Of a DNA stretch of 12,508 nucleotides, positions 1 to 8,201 are shown one piece after another. The stretch is from Alphaproteobacteria bacterium (GTDB taxonomy: Bacteria; Pseudomonadota; Alphaproteobacteria; GCA-2731375): the NCBI GenBank assembly GCA_028281075.1, contig JANQKO010000004.1:1-12508 (forward strand). Reading direction: 5' to 3'. The stretch's first letter is position 1. Every line of letters begins with the position of its first letter. The position numbers and the translations under genes are program-made. Under the pieces are notes generated by a model. The model was not told the origin of the DNA, ran no database searches, and saw only the letters and a list, made by a program, of their open reading frames with translations.

Positions 1-2883
1 GTGGCCGCCGCCCGCGCCAAGGTCCGTGATCCGGTAAGCCGTGATCGCGTCGCCATCGGCGTCCGCGTAGGACACATGCGTGTCCCCCGCCGCGCCCCAA
101 CCCGGCGACAGGCTTTCCGAGAGGCCGACCTTCTGCGTGCCGTTCAACACCGTCAGCACCGGCGCCTCGTTGGTGCGCGACACCGTTACGTTGGCGACAT
201 TGCTCCACTTCCAGCCGTCGAAGCCTTGCAGCTCGTAAATGTCGGCCGTGCTCGACGACGGCGCCCGGATCGCCAGGAAATCGAGGTTGTTGGCGTTCAG
301 CTCGTACCAGCCGGTGTCCTGGATCGCCCTCGTGTCCCGGGACCAGAGCCAGCCGCTGTCCTCGCCGAACGTGGTATGGCGGACACGCAGGCGCGTAATC
401 GGGTCGCCCTCGGCGTCGCTGAAGGGTGTCAGCAGGTCGTAGCCCAATTGCAGCCAGGAATTGCTGGCGACCGCGAAATTGCTGGGGGCCAGAACCGGCG
501 CCACATCGATCTGGGCCAGGATGTCGCTGGTCAGAAAGTCCTGCGAGATCCCCCGGCCACGCAACTCCACGGTCTCAATGGCGGACTCGGCGAAAATCGC
601 ATCGGCGATGACGACGGTTTCGGACTGACTGTCGCCGAAAACGCCCAAATCCTCGACAAGCAGCCGGCCCTGCAGGTCTGTCCTGTTGATCCGCGTCCAG
701 GTCAGGCCCACGTCCTGGTTTGGATTCGAGCTATACTGGTTGAGAATCTGGAAGCGAAGGGTATCCGCGCCCCCATCGCCCGCTTCCAACAACGTGCTGT
801 ACCCGGTTCCCGACCCTTCGGCGATATGGATGTGGTATTGGTCATCGCCGGCACCGCCGAACAGGCGGTCGTTGCCGCCACCGTTGGTCAGCGTATCGTT
901 CCCGGCCTCGCCGTAAAGCACGTCCACGCCCACGCCGCCGGACAGCAGATCGTTGCCCGCGCCGCCATAGAGCGTATCGTCGTCGCCATCCCCCCTCAGA
1001 TCGTCCGCGCCCTCGCCGCCGCGGAGAATGTCACGGCCGAAACCGCCATTCAGCAGGTCGTTGCCAGTGCCGCCATAGAGCGTGTCGTCGTCGCTGTGCC
1101 CGTTCAGGACGTCCGCGCCCGCGCCGCCACGCAGAAGGTCGCGGCCGCCACCGCCAGACAGTGTATTGCCGGCCTCGTTGCCGTCGATCGTATCGTTGCC
1201 GCTTCCCCCCCTAGCGTTCTCGATCACCGTCCCGAAGGCGATGGCGACGTTGTTGCGGGCGGTGCCGCCATCGCTGCGGACACCGATGGAGCTGAACTCG
1301 CCGTCGTTGAGGTTGATGACGACCGGCCGGGACTGGTTGTAGGCATCGAATATATCGACACCGCCGCCGTCCCAGATCGTCTCGACCTTCGGCGACGACG
1401 CGCTCCAGGTATAGGACGAGTTGCCGGCCTGGTACGACCGGTTCACGCCGTAGACCGATTGAATGGCGGCGATGTCGAGCAGCATCGGCGCGGCCGGATA
1501 GTAGGCCGGGTCGTGGTCCGGGCCGGTGAAGTAGGACATCACCGTATTGTGGTGCTGGTCGAGCGCCGTGCTCAGGTAAGGCCCGGACACCTGGCCGCCG
1601 CTGGCATCGTAGTTGCCGGGATGCTTGAGGCCCAGGCTGTGGCCGATTTCGTGCACCAGGGTCAGTTGGCCGTAATTGCCCGCGCTCGGCGAGGTGTTGG
1701 TGCCGGCATGGCGGCTGAGCCAGACATCGCCGCCGGCATAGGAAAATTCCCGAATGACCGCGACCACCTGCGGGTCGTCCAGCGGCAGGCCGACCTGCCG
1801 CTCGAACTCGACCGGATCGATCAACGAGACGATGTCGTCCGTGGTCAGCGGCAGATAGGAATGCGCCGCCCCGATCGTGGTGAAGGCGGTGCCGAACCGG
1901 ATATCGACACCGCTATCCGGCGCGAAGTCGGAGACCCGCACGAAATCGATATTGGCGACGTTTTCCCACGTCTGCAGGGCGGCCATGGCGGCGTTCTTCT
2001 GCGTCGACGTCAGCGGCCGGAAGCCGAGGTTTTCGCCGAGCCCCATGTAATCGGCATAGAACGGGGCCCGGAGCATGAAATTGTAGGTGAGCGTGAGGGT
2101 GCCGCCGCCGCTGCCCGGCCACGACGATCCGGAGATCAGCGTCTGGTGGTTGTTGCCGAGGACGCCGTTCAGGTAGGCGCCGCCGCCGCCACTGCTGCCG
2201 GTATCGGTGGTGCCGCCGGGCCCGTGGCCGTGGTCATGTCCGTGGCCGTGATCGTGAATAAGGCCGGTTTCGCGCGGCAGCGCCTCGGCCTCGCTCAGAT
2301 ACGCGGCGAGCGTCCGCAGCACCGCCGCCTTGAGCGCGCCGGCGTCGCCGGACGCCGGCGCGGACCCGGCCGTGCTCGCCGGACCGTCGGCCGGCGGCGC
2401 CAACCGGAGCGGAAGATCCGCGACGTCATGGCCGCCCGCCGCCACCACGGGCGGCATCACGACGACGCCGGGCACCGCCTCCACGCCATCGGCGCGGGCC
2501 GGCCCGTCCGGCTGTCCCGTCAGCGAGACCCGCGCCAGGGACGACGCCACGAGCACGCCCGACAGGCCGCCGTCCGCGGGACCGCCCGGCCCGGCCTGCG
2601 CCGTCGGCGCGCCGTCCGCCTCGAACCACAACCGACGGTCGGCCGCCGAGGTTGCATCGGGACCACCCGCGACGGCGACCGGTTGCACGACCGCGCCATC
2701 CACCGGCGCCGCGCCGGCGGCGGCCAGGCCGGTTCCCGGCAACGGCGGCCACGGATCGGGCGACACCGGTCCTGCGACGACCGTGTCCGGCGTCAGCCGA
2801 TCAAACCACCAATACCCATCTCGCGAGGAAACGATTCCTTGCCCTTGACCGCTCACGACCCCAACTACTGTCCCTAGGCTCAT
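1..2883 (-). CDS. Serralysin-type (M10) RTX metalloprotease, C-terminally cut by window edge
   Basis: Zinc endopeptidase, expected to be exported by a type I system and folded by calcium outside the cell. The frame is open from ATG at 2883 to base 1 (961 codons, no stop). Residues 411-421 read HEIGHSLGLKH, the HExxHxxGxxH zinc site. The Met-turn is VMSYF at 448-452, with Y451 in the place of the serralysin tyrosine ligand. About 14 glycine/aspartate nonapeptides of the GGxGNDxLx kind run from residue 559 to about 684. No Sec signal peptide is visible, as expected for type I secretion. Residues 1-236 are an unusual Gly/Ala/Pro-rich extension ending in a His-rich stretch (210-220, HDHGHGHDHGH) before the catalytic domain (about 237-470). 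After the RTX block come at least two related modules of about 115 residues, each with a (D)A(E/D)GDxIT motif (near 823 and 941). Classical serralysins are about 480 residues, so this one is at least twice as long. No inhibitor or transporter gene is adjacent. The family call is firm; start choice is moderate because the Shine-Dalgarno is weak. Confidence 0.93.
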   Translation of the reverse strand, partial: MSLGTVVGVVSGQGQGIVSSRDGYWWFDRLTPDTVVAGPVSPDPWPPLPGTGLAAAGAAPVDGAVVQPVAVAGGPDATSAADRRLWFEADGAPTAQAGPGGPADGGLSGVLVASSLARVSLTGQPDGPARADGVEAVPGVVVMPPVVAAGGHDVADLPLRLAPPADGPASTAGSAPASGDAGALKAAVLRTLAAYLSEAEALPRETGLIHDHGHGHDHGHGPGGTTDTGSSGGGGAYLNGVLGNNHQTLISGSSWPGSGGGTLTLTYNFMLRAPFYADYMGLGENLGFRPLTSTQKNAAMAALQTWENVANIDFVRVSDFAPDSGVDIRFGTAFTTIGAAHSYLPLTTDDIVSLIDPVEFERQVGLPLDDPQVVAVIREFSYAGGDVWLSRHAGTNTSPSAGNYGQLTLVHEIGHSLGLKHPGNYDASGGQVSGPYLSTALDQHHNTVMSYFTGPDHDPAYYPAAPMLLDIAAIQSVYGVNRSYQAGNSSYTWSASSPKVETIWDGGGVDIFDAYNQSRPVVINLNDGEFSSIGVRSDGGTARNNVAIAFGTVIENARGGSGNDTIDGNEAGNTLSGGGGRDLLRGGAGADVLNGHSDDDTLYGGTGNDLLNGGFGRDILRGGEGADDLRGDGDDDTLYGGAGNDLLSGGVGVDVLYGEAGNDTLTNGGGNDRLFGGAGDDQYHIHIAEGSGTGYSTLLEAGDGGADTLRFQILNQYSSNPNQDVGLTWTRINRTDLQGRLLVEDLGVFGDSQSETVVIADAIFAESAIETVELRGRGISQDFLTSDILAQIDVAPVLAPSNFAVASNSWLQLGYDLLTPFSDAEGDPITRLRVRHTTFGEDSGWLWSRDTRAIQDTGWYELNANNLDFLAIRAPSSSTADIYELQGFDGWKWSNVANVTVSRTNEAPVLTVLNGTQKVGLSESLSPGWGAAGDTHVSYADADGDAITAYRITDLGAGGGH

Positions 2884-3154
2884 GGATGACGACCGCGCTC
2901 TGGCGCCGTCGTGCCGGTACATCCTAAGATTGTACCAGATGGGACAACCATTGCTAGCGAAAGATTCACCAATCATTAACCATGGAGATTTCGGCAACAC
3001 CGGCCGGAGCGGCGGCTGCCGCGCGTCCGCCGACGGCCAGCGGCCGCCCGGCGGCGGTGGCGCGTCGCGCGACCGGGGGCCGGGCCGGGATCAATCAGGG
3101 ATGGCGGACAGCCGGCCGCCAGGCGGCGCCATCGATGACCAGGGGGAGACGCGC
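2884..3154. promoter_or_regulatory. Divergent intergenic region, probable promoters
   Basis: This gap separates the minus-strand protease from the plus-strand gene at 3155. Bases about 2920-3000 are clearly more AT-rich than the surroundings and include TACAAT read on the minus strand (about 2930-2935), a fair -10 for the protease. No well-spaced -35 accompanies it. On the plus strand TTGCTA, 17 bases, CATTAA is a weak candidate for the small gene. Bases 3001-3120 are very GC-rich with several short palindromes. Promoter presence is inferred from layout and composition, not from a strong match. Confidence 0.35.
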
Positions 3155-3511
3155 ATGACCGACGACGCTTCGACGACAACCGACACGGCCGAAACGGCCG
3201 CGGACGGCGGCAATCCGCCGCAGCAGAACGTCCAGCTTCTGCGGGACCCGAACGCGGCCGTGGAGCGCTATGCCGATGGCCTGCTGGGCGTGATGATACG
3301 CGAATCGGTGTTCAAGCTGGAGTTCCACCGGGTCATCGCCCAGAATCCCGAGACCGGCGAGGAGACCTGGCAGGTGGCGGACCGGCTGGTGCTGCCGATT
3401 ACCGCGGCGCCGCAACTTCTCAACGCCATGCAGCAGGTCATGCAGGCCTTGCAGCAGGCCGGCCGCCTGCGCGTGCAGCCGCCCGAGGGCACGACGGACA
3501 AACAACCCTGA
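3155..3511 (+). CDS. Conserved-looking small protein of unknown function
   Basis: An acidic 118-residue soluble protein starting MTDDASTTTD; I do not recognise a named family with certainty. The first 30 or so residues are Thr/Ala/Asp-rich and probably disordered. The core (about 35-105) starts with a segment containing ERYADGLLGV, continues with beta-like segments (SVFKLEFHRVI, ADRLVLPITA) and ends in an amphipathic Gln/Leu-rich helix (LLNAMQQVMQALQQAG). This layout loosely recalls small proteins of the DUF3467 kind, a weak impression only. The start is chosen at 3155 because AGGGGGAG lies about 7 bases upstream; the frame is open earlier but with no better site. No signal peptide, membrane segment or cysteine is visible. 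A perfect 8-bp hairpin follows the stop. It is divergent from the protease, but no functional link can be claimed. Confidence 0.75.
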   Translation: MTDDASTTTDTAETAADGGNPPQQNVQLLRDPNAAVERYADGLLGVMIRESVFKLEFHRVIAQNPETGEETWQVADRLVLPITAAPQLLNAMQQVMQALQQAGRLRVQPPEGTTDKQP

Positions 3512-3513
3512 AT

Positions 3514-3537
3514 TGCCGGCCACCGAACCGGCCGGCA
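3514..3537 (+). terminator. Hairpin just after the small gene, terminator-like
   Basis: TGCCGGCC at 3514-3521 and GGCCGGCA at 3530-3537 form a perfect 8-bp stem with an 8-base loop, starting 2 bases after the TGA. There is no run of T after it, so it is at best a U-tract-poor terminator or an mRNA 3'-end stabiliser. Confidence 0.45.
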
Positions 3538-3744
3538 CGTTCCCGCGCCGTCATCTCGGCGGCGGCTGGGATACTGACGTGTTGCTTCTCAATGGGTTGC
3601 GATGCACCTGGCGCAACCGGGGCAAAAGACCGGGCGATTCATCATTCGTGGGATTCCCAAGCTGTCCGTCCCGAGGGATCGACGAATCTATCAAAGACTG
3701 TCCCTGTTAGCTTCCCGTGCGAACGAAATCACCGGCTTCCCGCT

Positions 3745-3852
3745 GCCCCGTCGTCATGCCGGCGGAGGCCGGCATCCATGGGCTTCGCGGGCAGGCGCCA
3801 CGCCGGCGGTCGGGTGCCCATGCATAGCGGCCCGCGCCGGTATCACCGTGGC
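3745..3852. repeat. REP-like inverted-pair element, copy A
   Basis: The left arm has a perfect hairpin, ATGCCGGC (3756-3763), loop GGAG, GCCGGCAT (3768-3775), followed by CCATGG. The right arm (about 3817-3843) is a decayed inverted version (CCCATGCATAGCGGCC, then GCGCCGGTAT). The middle contains GGCAGGCGCC. The same order and spacing, with a similar middle, recurs at 8346-8447, so this is a true dispersed element of about 100 bases rather than a chance GC palindrome. It resembles proteobacterial REP/BIME sequences at the ends of transcription units. No transposase or REP-associated tyrosine transposase is present in the window. Confidence 0.75.
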
Positions 3853-3906
3853 GGGAGACCGTCGCCGGTGCCGGAAACCGAAGACACTGTCGTTCGACGG
3901 GCGGCC

Positions 3907-3945
3907 AGTCCCATGGATGCCGGCCTGCGCCGGCATGACAACGGG
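3907..3945. repeat. REP-like hairpin, extra right arm
   Basis: CCATGGATGCCGGC, loop CTGC, GCCGGCATGAC: a perfect 8-bp stem at 3917-3936. It is the near-exact reverse complement of the left arm at 3751-3780, so the two could also pair over about 140 bases. Confidence 0.7.
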
Positions 3946-3970
3946 GGCGGGCCTTCGGTGCATTCTTCAA

Positions 3971-3996
3971 GGCCGCGCTGGCCGGCATGACCGTGG
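3971..3996. repeat. Partial REP-like arm
   Basis: GCCGGCATGACC at 3981-3992 matches the outer half of the right arm. The inner half (GGCCGCGCTG) no longer forms the full stem, so it looks like a decayed copy. Confidence 0.4.
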
Positions 3997-4075
3997 TCCG
4001 GGATTAATGACAAACTGTCCGGACTTTCGCCCCGGTTACGCGCCTGGATGCTGCTCCTCGGGCTGCGCCGGGGCA

Positions 4076-4100
4076 GCCTCCGCCGGCATGACGACGGGGC
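4076..4100. repeat. Inverted copy of the 3745-3769 repeat end
   Basis: These 25 bases are the exact reverse complement of 3745-3769 (key part CGCCGGCATGACGACGGGG). Identity stops at both ends, so only the outer half of the REP-like arm is present. Together the two copies bound a 356-base segment. Confidence 0.65.
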
Positions 4101-4244
4101 CGGTCTCCCATGTCGTCGCGTCCCCGGTCGCGGACATCGTCGAAGTGGCACGGACCTGGACAGCAGACGCCGCCCCGCAACGGGATTGGCACGCTGGAAG
4201 CGTTAAGGTCCCGACGTCGTGCAATTCACTGTCGTAAAGGAAAA

Positions 4245-4319
4245 TGGCGTCCCCTAGGGGAATCGAACCCCTGTTTCGGGCGTGAGAGGCCCGCGTCCTG
4301 ACCGCTAGACGAAGGGGAC
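4245..4319 (-). tRNA. tRNA-Glu (anticodon CTC)
   Basis: Read on the minus strand, the gene begins GTCCCCTTCGTCTAG and ends AGGGGACGCCA, with CCA encoded. The acceptor stem GTCCCCT pairs with AGGGGAC. The anticodon stem CGGGC/GCCCG encloses loop CTCTCAC, giving anticodon CTC, which reads GAG. The T arm is AGGGGTTCGATTCCCCT. At 75 bases the size fits tRNA-Glu. It lies 41 bases downstream of the threonine aldolase gene on the same strand and has its own promoter candidate. A T-rich stretch follows the CCA but no clear terminator stem. Confidence 0.97.
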
Positions 4320-4335
4320 GTCGGCGGAACGGCGA

Positions 4336-4364
4336 GAAGTAGCGGCAGAACAGGCGCAGGTCAA
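4336..4364 (-). promoter_or_regulatory. Candidate promoter for tRNA-Glu
   Basis: On the minus strand TTGACC (4364-4359) is followed by exactly 17 bases and TACTTC (4341-4336). The -35 matches consensus at five of six bases; the -10 matches only at TA. The -35 overlaps the TGA stop of the threonine aldolase gene. Transcription would begin about 8-10 bases before the tRNA 5' end. Confidence 0.4.
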
Positions 4365-5407
4365 GGGGGTGCCGCCCGGAGGTGGCGGCGGGCGCTGGCG
4401 ATGACGCGGTCGACGTCGGCCGGGTCGGTGTCGAAGGCCGTGACGAGACGGAGCGTGGCCGCCCCGGGCCCGCCCCAGCGCAGGAAGCCGACGCCGTCGG
4501 CGCCAAGGCCCTCGATCGCGGCCTCGGGCAGGCGGACGAAGACCTCGTTGGCCTCGACCGGATGCAGGACCACCGCGCCCGGCAGGGCGGCGAGCCCGTC
4601 GGCGAGCCGGCGGGCGCAGGCGTTGGCGTGGCGGGCGTTCCGGAGCCAGAGGTCGTCGTGCAGATAGGCCCGGAGCTGGGCCGAGAGGAACCGCATCTTC
4701 GAGAACAGGTGGCCGCCGCGCTTGCGCCGGAAGCGGAAATCGCGGGCCAGCTCGGGCTTGAAGAACAGCACGGCTTCGGCCGCCATGGCGCCGTTCTTGG
4801 TGGCGCCGAACGACATCACGTCGACGCCCGCGCGCCAGGTGACGTCGGCCGGCGCGCAGCCGAGATGGGCGACGGCGTTGGCGAAACGCGCGCCGTCCAT
4901 GTGCAGCGGCAGGCCGTGCGTCCGCGCGACCTCGGCGATCGCCGCGACCTCGTCGACCGTGTAGACGGCGCCCCGCTCGCTCGCCTGGGTGATCGAGACG
5001 GCCGCCGGCTGGGCGTGGTGCTCGACCCCGGTGCCGGCCGCGGCCAGCACCTCGGCCAGCGCGGCGGCGTCGAACTTGGCGTGCGGCCCGTCGAGCAGCG
5101 TCAGCTTGGCGCCGGCGCTGAAGAATTCCGGCGCGTTGCACTCGTCCGCTTCGATATGGGCGTGGCGGTGGCAATAGACCGTGCCGTAGGGCGGCGCCAG
5201 GGTCGCCAGCGCCAGCGCGTTGGCGGCCGTGCCGGTGGCGACGGGATACATGACGAGATCGCAGCCGAACAACGCCCGCAGGTCGTCCCGCGCCGCCGCC
5301 GTCACCGCGTCGGCGCCGTAGGCCGTGGCACCGCCGTCGTTCACCGCCGCCAGCGCCGCCATGATCTCGGGCGCGACGCCGGACGCGTTGTCGCTGCTGA
5401 AGTTCAC
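4361..5407 (-). CDS. ltaE: Low-specificity L-threonine aldolase
   Basis: PLP-dependent fold-type I enzyme cleaving L-threonine or L-allo-threonine to glycine and acetaldehyde in the cytoplasm. The 348-residue length is normal for the family. It begins NFSSDNASGVAPEIM, the usual substrate-end N-terminus. LHMDGARFANA (168-178) holds the PLP-binding aspartate D171, and SFGATKNGA (199-207) holds the Schiff-base lysine K204. HxHIExDECNAPEFF (82-96) is a family signature. The start is GTG at 5407, overlapping the upstream stop by four bases (GTGA), so it is probably translationally coupled to the JAMM gene. The exact substrate preference (L, allo, or beta-hydroxy amino acids in general) cannot be read from sequence. 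Confidence 0.93.
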   Translation of the reverse strand: MNFSSDNASGVAPEIMAALAAVNDGGATAYGADAVTAAARDDLRALFGCDLVMYPVATGTAANALALATLAPPYGTVYCHRHAHIEADECNAPEFFSAGAKLTLLDGPHAKFDAAALAEVLAAAGTGVEHHAQPAAVSITQASERGAVYTVDEVAAIAEVARTHGLPLHMDGARFANAVAHLGCAPADVTWRAGVDVMSFGATKNGAMAAEAVLFFKPELARDFRFRRKRGGHLFSKMRFLSAQLRAYLHDDLWLRNARHANACARRLADGLAALPGAVVLHPVEANEVFVRLPEAAIEGLGADGVGFLRWGGPGAATLRLVTAFDTDPADVDRVIASARRHLRAAPP

Positions 5408-5841
5408 CGGGCCGCCCCGTCGGCGACCGCCAGGTCCAGCGGCGCGAAGCCGGCGCCATCGGCCGCCAGCCGGTGCGCGGCCACCGCGCCGACCCCGCCA
5501 TCGTCCACGGCCAGGATGACCCAGACCAGATCCGGCTCGGTCGCCCGGGCGAGATCGGTCGCCGAGGGCCGCGCCGGACCGTCGACATGCGAATGGTAGT
5601 GCCCGACGATATCGCGCGGCCCGCGCCGCAGCGCCTTCTGCAACCGCAGCCGCAGCGCCGGGTCGACCTCGAACCGGCGCCGCCGGTCGGCCGCGAGATT
5701 GGCGCTGGGCGCGAGCTGTGTGACGCGGATGCGGTTATCCGCCTCGCGCGCGCCGATCAGCAGGCCGCAGGCCTCCTCGGGCCGGGCCGCCACGGCGGCG
5801 GCCATCATGGCGTCGAGCTGGCGCGGCGTGAACAGGATCAC
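5404..5841 (-). CDS. JAMM/MPN+ (M67 family) metallopeptidase
   Basis: A single-domain 145-residue zinc protease of the Mov34/MPN/PAD-1 type. The JAMM signature is complete: E23 in PEEACGLLIG, then GHYHSH (80-85) giving H83 and H85, seven residues, S93, two residues, D96. Family members remove C-terminal or isopeptide extensions from ubiquitin-like or sulfur-carrier proteins (ThiS/MoaD type). No such partner, E1-like or cysteine synthase gene is nearby, so the substrate is unknown. Translation starts at GTG 5841, overlapping the upstream TGA by four bases (GTGA). The frame is open further upstream, but that part is Arg-rich shadow of the neighbouring gene. Its stop overlaps the threonine aldolase start in the same manner. 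Confidence 0.88.
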   Translation of the reverse strand: MILFTPRQLDAMMAAAVAARPEEACGLLIGAREADNRIRVTQLAPSANLAADRRRRFEVDPALRLRLQKALRRGPRDIVGHYHSHVDGPARPSATDLARATEPDLVWVILAVDDGGVGAVAAHRLAADGAGFAPLDLAVADGAAR

Positions 5842-6162
5842 GGGCCCGGCACCAGGCGCACGACGCCGAGACGCTGACCCGTGGTCAGATCGACGACGAT
5901 GACCCGCTCGCCGCCGTCGGCGTCGGCCACGCGCACGGCGAGGCGGTCGCCGCTGGCGCCGACGTCGACGACGCGGTCGCCGGCCGGCAGCGCCACCTCG
6001 ATCTCGCCGAACACGCGCTCGGCCTCTGCCATGCTCTCGGTCAGGTCGCCGCTGGTCCGGGCGACGCCGACCACCAGCGCGATCAAGCCGATCACCAGCA
6101 ATGTCGTCATCACGCCGACGAGCCACTTGAGCGCGGTCGTGTTCTGTGTCCAGTCTGCGGTC

Positions 6163-6164
<2 letters not shown>
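5838..6164 (-). CDS. Single-pass membrane protein, DUF6476-like
   Basis: 108 residues starting MTADWTQNTT. One membrane helix spans about residues 14-36 (LVGVMTTLLVIGLIALVVGV). A short helical stretch follows (about 46-58), then a beta-rich tail (about 60-106) ending IVVDLTTGQRLGVVRLV, which looks like one or two beta-propeller-type strands. Small proteins of this design sit beside RluA-family genes in other Alphaproteobacteria; I recall them as DUF6476, but a profile search was not possible. Function is unknown. It is first in the operon with the JAMM and threonine aldolase genes. Its ATG (6164-6162) shares two bases with the ATG of the divergent rluD gene, so each gene's leader lies inside the other's coding region. 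Confidence 0.8.
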
Positions 6165-7152
<988 letters not shown>

Positions 7153-7211
7153 CCGGGCGCGTGGGCCACCTGAGACGGATGTATCGAAATGAAACAATCA
7201 ACGGCGTGTTC

Positions 7212-7240
7212 TTGACAATCCTCCCGCAACTGAATAGCTC
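7212..7240 (+). promoter_or_regulatory. Candidate rpoH promoter
   Basis: A perfect TTGACA at 7212-7217 lies in the AT-rich rluD-rpoH gap. At 17 bases spacing the -10 position reads TAGCTC (7235-7240), a poor match; TAATAA lies at 7241-7246 but 23 bases away. CTTGAC at 7211 would also fit the -35 of alphaproteobacterial heat-shock promoters, so self-regulation is possible. The -35 is seen; the -10 and sigma class are uncertain. Confidence 0.45.
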
Positions 7241-7285
7241 TAATAATCCCCTGAGCCGAAAACCATCTTCCGGACGAGCGTTCCC

Positions 7286-8182
7286 ATGAGCGAGCGAAGC
7301 CTCTCGAGTGTCAATCTGCCGGCGCTGACGCCGGAGGGCAGCCTGTCGCGCTACCTGCAGGAAATCCGCAAGTTTCCCATGCTGGAGCCGGAGCAGGAAT
7401 ACATGCTGGCCAAGGCCTGGCGGGAAAAGGACGACATCGATTCGGCGCATCAACTGGTGACCAGCCACCTGCGGCTGGTGGCCAAGATCGCCATGGGCTA
7501 TCGCGGCTACGGCCTGCCGGTGGGCGAGCTGATCGCGGAAGGCAATGTCGGCATGATGCAGGCGGTGAAGCGCTTCGACCCGGAGCGCGGCTTCCGGCTG
7601 GCCACCTATGCCATGTGGTGGATCCGGGCGGCGATCCAGGAATACATCCTGCGGTCCTGGTCACTGGTGAAGATCGGCACCACGGCGGCGCAGAAGAAGC
7701 TGTTCTTCAACCTGCGCAAGATCAAGGGCCAGTTGCAGGCGATCGAGGAAGGCGACCTGCATCCCGACCAAGTGGCGCTGATCGCCAAGAAGCTGAACGT
7801 GCCGGAGCAGGACGTGGTGTCGATGAACCGGCGGCTGGCGGCGCCGGACAATTCGCTGAACGCGCCGGTGCGCGCCGACAGCGAAGGCGAGTGGCAGGAC
7901 TGGCTGGTCGACGACACCATCGACCAGGAGACGCAACTGGCGGAAAGCGAGGAGCTGAGCAACCGCCGCGACCTGCTGAAGCAGGCGATGACGCATCTGA
8001 ACGACCGCGAGCGGCACATCCTGACCGAACGACGGCTGCAGGAAAGCCCGACGACGCTGGAGGACCTGAGCAAGGAATACGACATCAGCCGCGAGCGGGT
8101 GCGCCAGATCGAGGTCCGCGCCTTCGAGAAGCTGCAGAAGGCCATGCGCAAGGCCATGGTCGAGCAACGCGGACGCCGGTAG
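7286..8182 (+). CDS. rpoH: RNA polymerase heat-shock sigma factor RpoH (sigma-32)
   Basis: Directs RNA polymerase to heat-shock promoters. The 298 residues are full length for alphaproteobacterial RpoH. Region 2 is intact, with the core-binding and -10 recognition segment LIAEGNVGMMQAVKRFDPE (82-100) and ATYAMWWIRAAIQEYI (106-121). The RpoH box QKKLFFNLR lies at 136-144 and separates this protein from RpoD and other group sigmas. Region 4.2 has LEDLSKEYDISRERVRQIE (258-276), the -35 binding helix-turn-helix. Start ATG 7286 has GGACGAG seven bases upstream. Its 3' end faces purA across a repeat-rich gap. Alphaproteobacteria often carry more than one rpoH; only this one is in view. Confidence 0.97.
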   Translation: MSERSLSSVNLPALTPEGSLSRYLQEIRKFPMLEPEQEYMLAKAWREKDDIDSAHQLVTSHLRLVAKIAMGYRGYGLPVGELIAEGNVGMMQAVKRFDPERGFRLATYAMWWIRAAIQEYILRSWSLVKIGTTAAQKKLFFNLRKIKGQLQAIEEGDLHPDQVALIAKKLNVPEQDVVSMNRRLAAPDNSLNAPVRADSEGEWQDWLVDDTIDQETQLAESEELSNRRDLLKQAMTHLNDRERHILTERRLQESPTTLEDLSKEYDISRERVRQIEVRAFEKLQKAMRKAMVEQRGRR

Positions 8183-8201
8183 GGCCTGACAGAGTCAGTC
8201 G

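Larger units (their letters stand above)
3512..4244. other. Gene-free repeat region between convergent genes
   Basis: This 733-base gap lies between the 3' end of the small plus-strand gene and the 3' end of the minus-strand tRNA. Open frames of 60-210 codons exist on both strands, but they translate the palindromes and show no ribosome site or recognisable protein. Bases 3538-3744 hold nothing I can name. Bases 3745-4100 are bounded by a perfect 25-bp inverted pair (3745-3769 and 4076-4100) and contain REP-like hairpins. Bases 4101-4244 show nothing clear. Confidence 0.7.

Noticed and set aside
1..2877. A 958-codon open frame on the plus strand
   Set aside because: It is the antisense of the metalloprotease. 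The opposite frame gives HEIGHSLGLKH, the Met-turn and RTX repeats, while the plus-strand translation is Arg/Ala/Val-rich with no domain. GC-rich third positions and repeated glycine codons keep the antisense frame free of stops.
3602..4237. A 211-codon plus-strand open frame and several shorter ones in the repeat region
   Set aside because: They translate the palindromic repeats (recurring RRHAGGGRHP and MPACAGM peptides) and are typical false genes from REP-like DNA.
4382..5599. A 405-codon plus-strand open frame
   Set aside because: Antisense of the threonine aldolase and JAMM genes, whose active-site motifs are complete on the minus strand.
5842..6126. A 95-residue N-terminal extension of the JAMM protein
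   Set aside because: The extension is extremely Arg-rich and coincides with the coding region of the DUF6476-like gene in another frame. GTG at 5841 gives the normal family N-terminus and a GTGA overlap.
8189..8201. Possible rpoH terminator
   Set aside because: CTGACAGAGTCAG forms only a 5-bp stem with a 3-base loop and is not followed by T residues.
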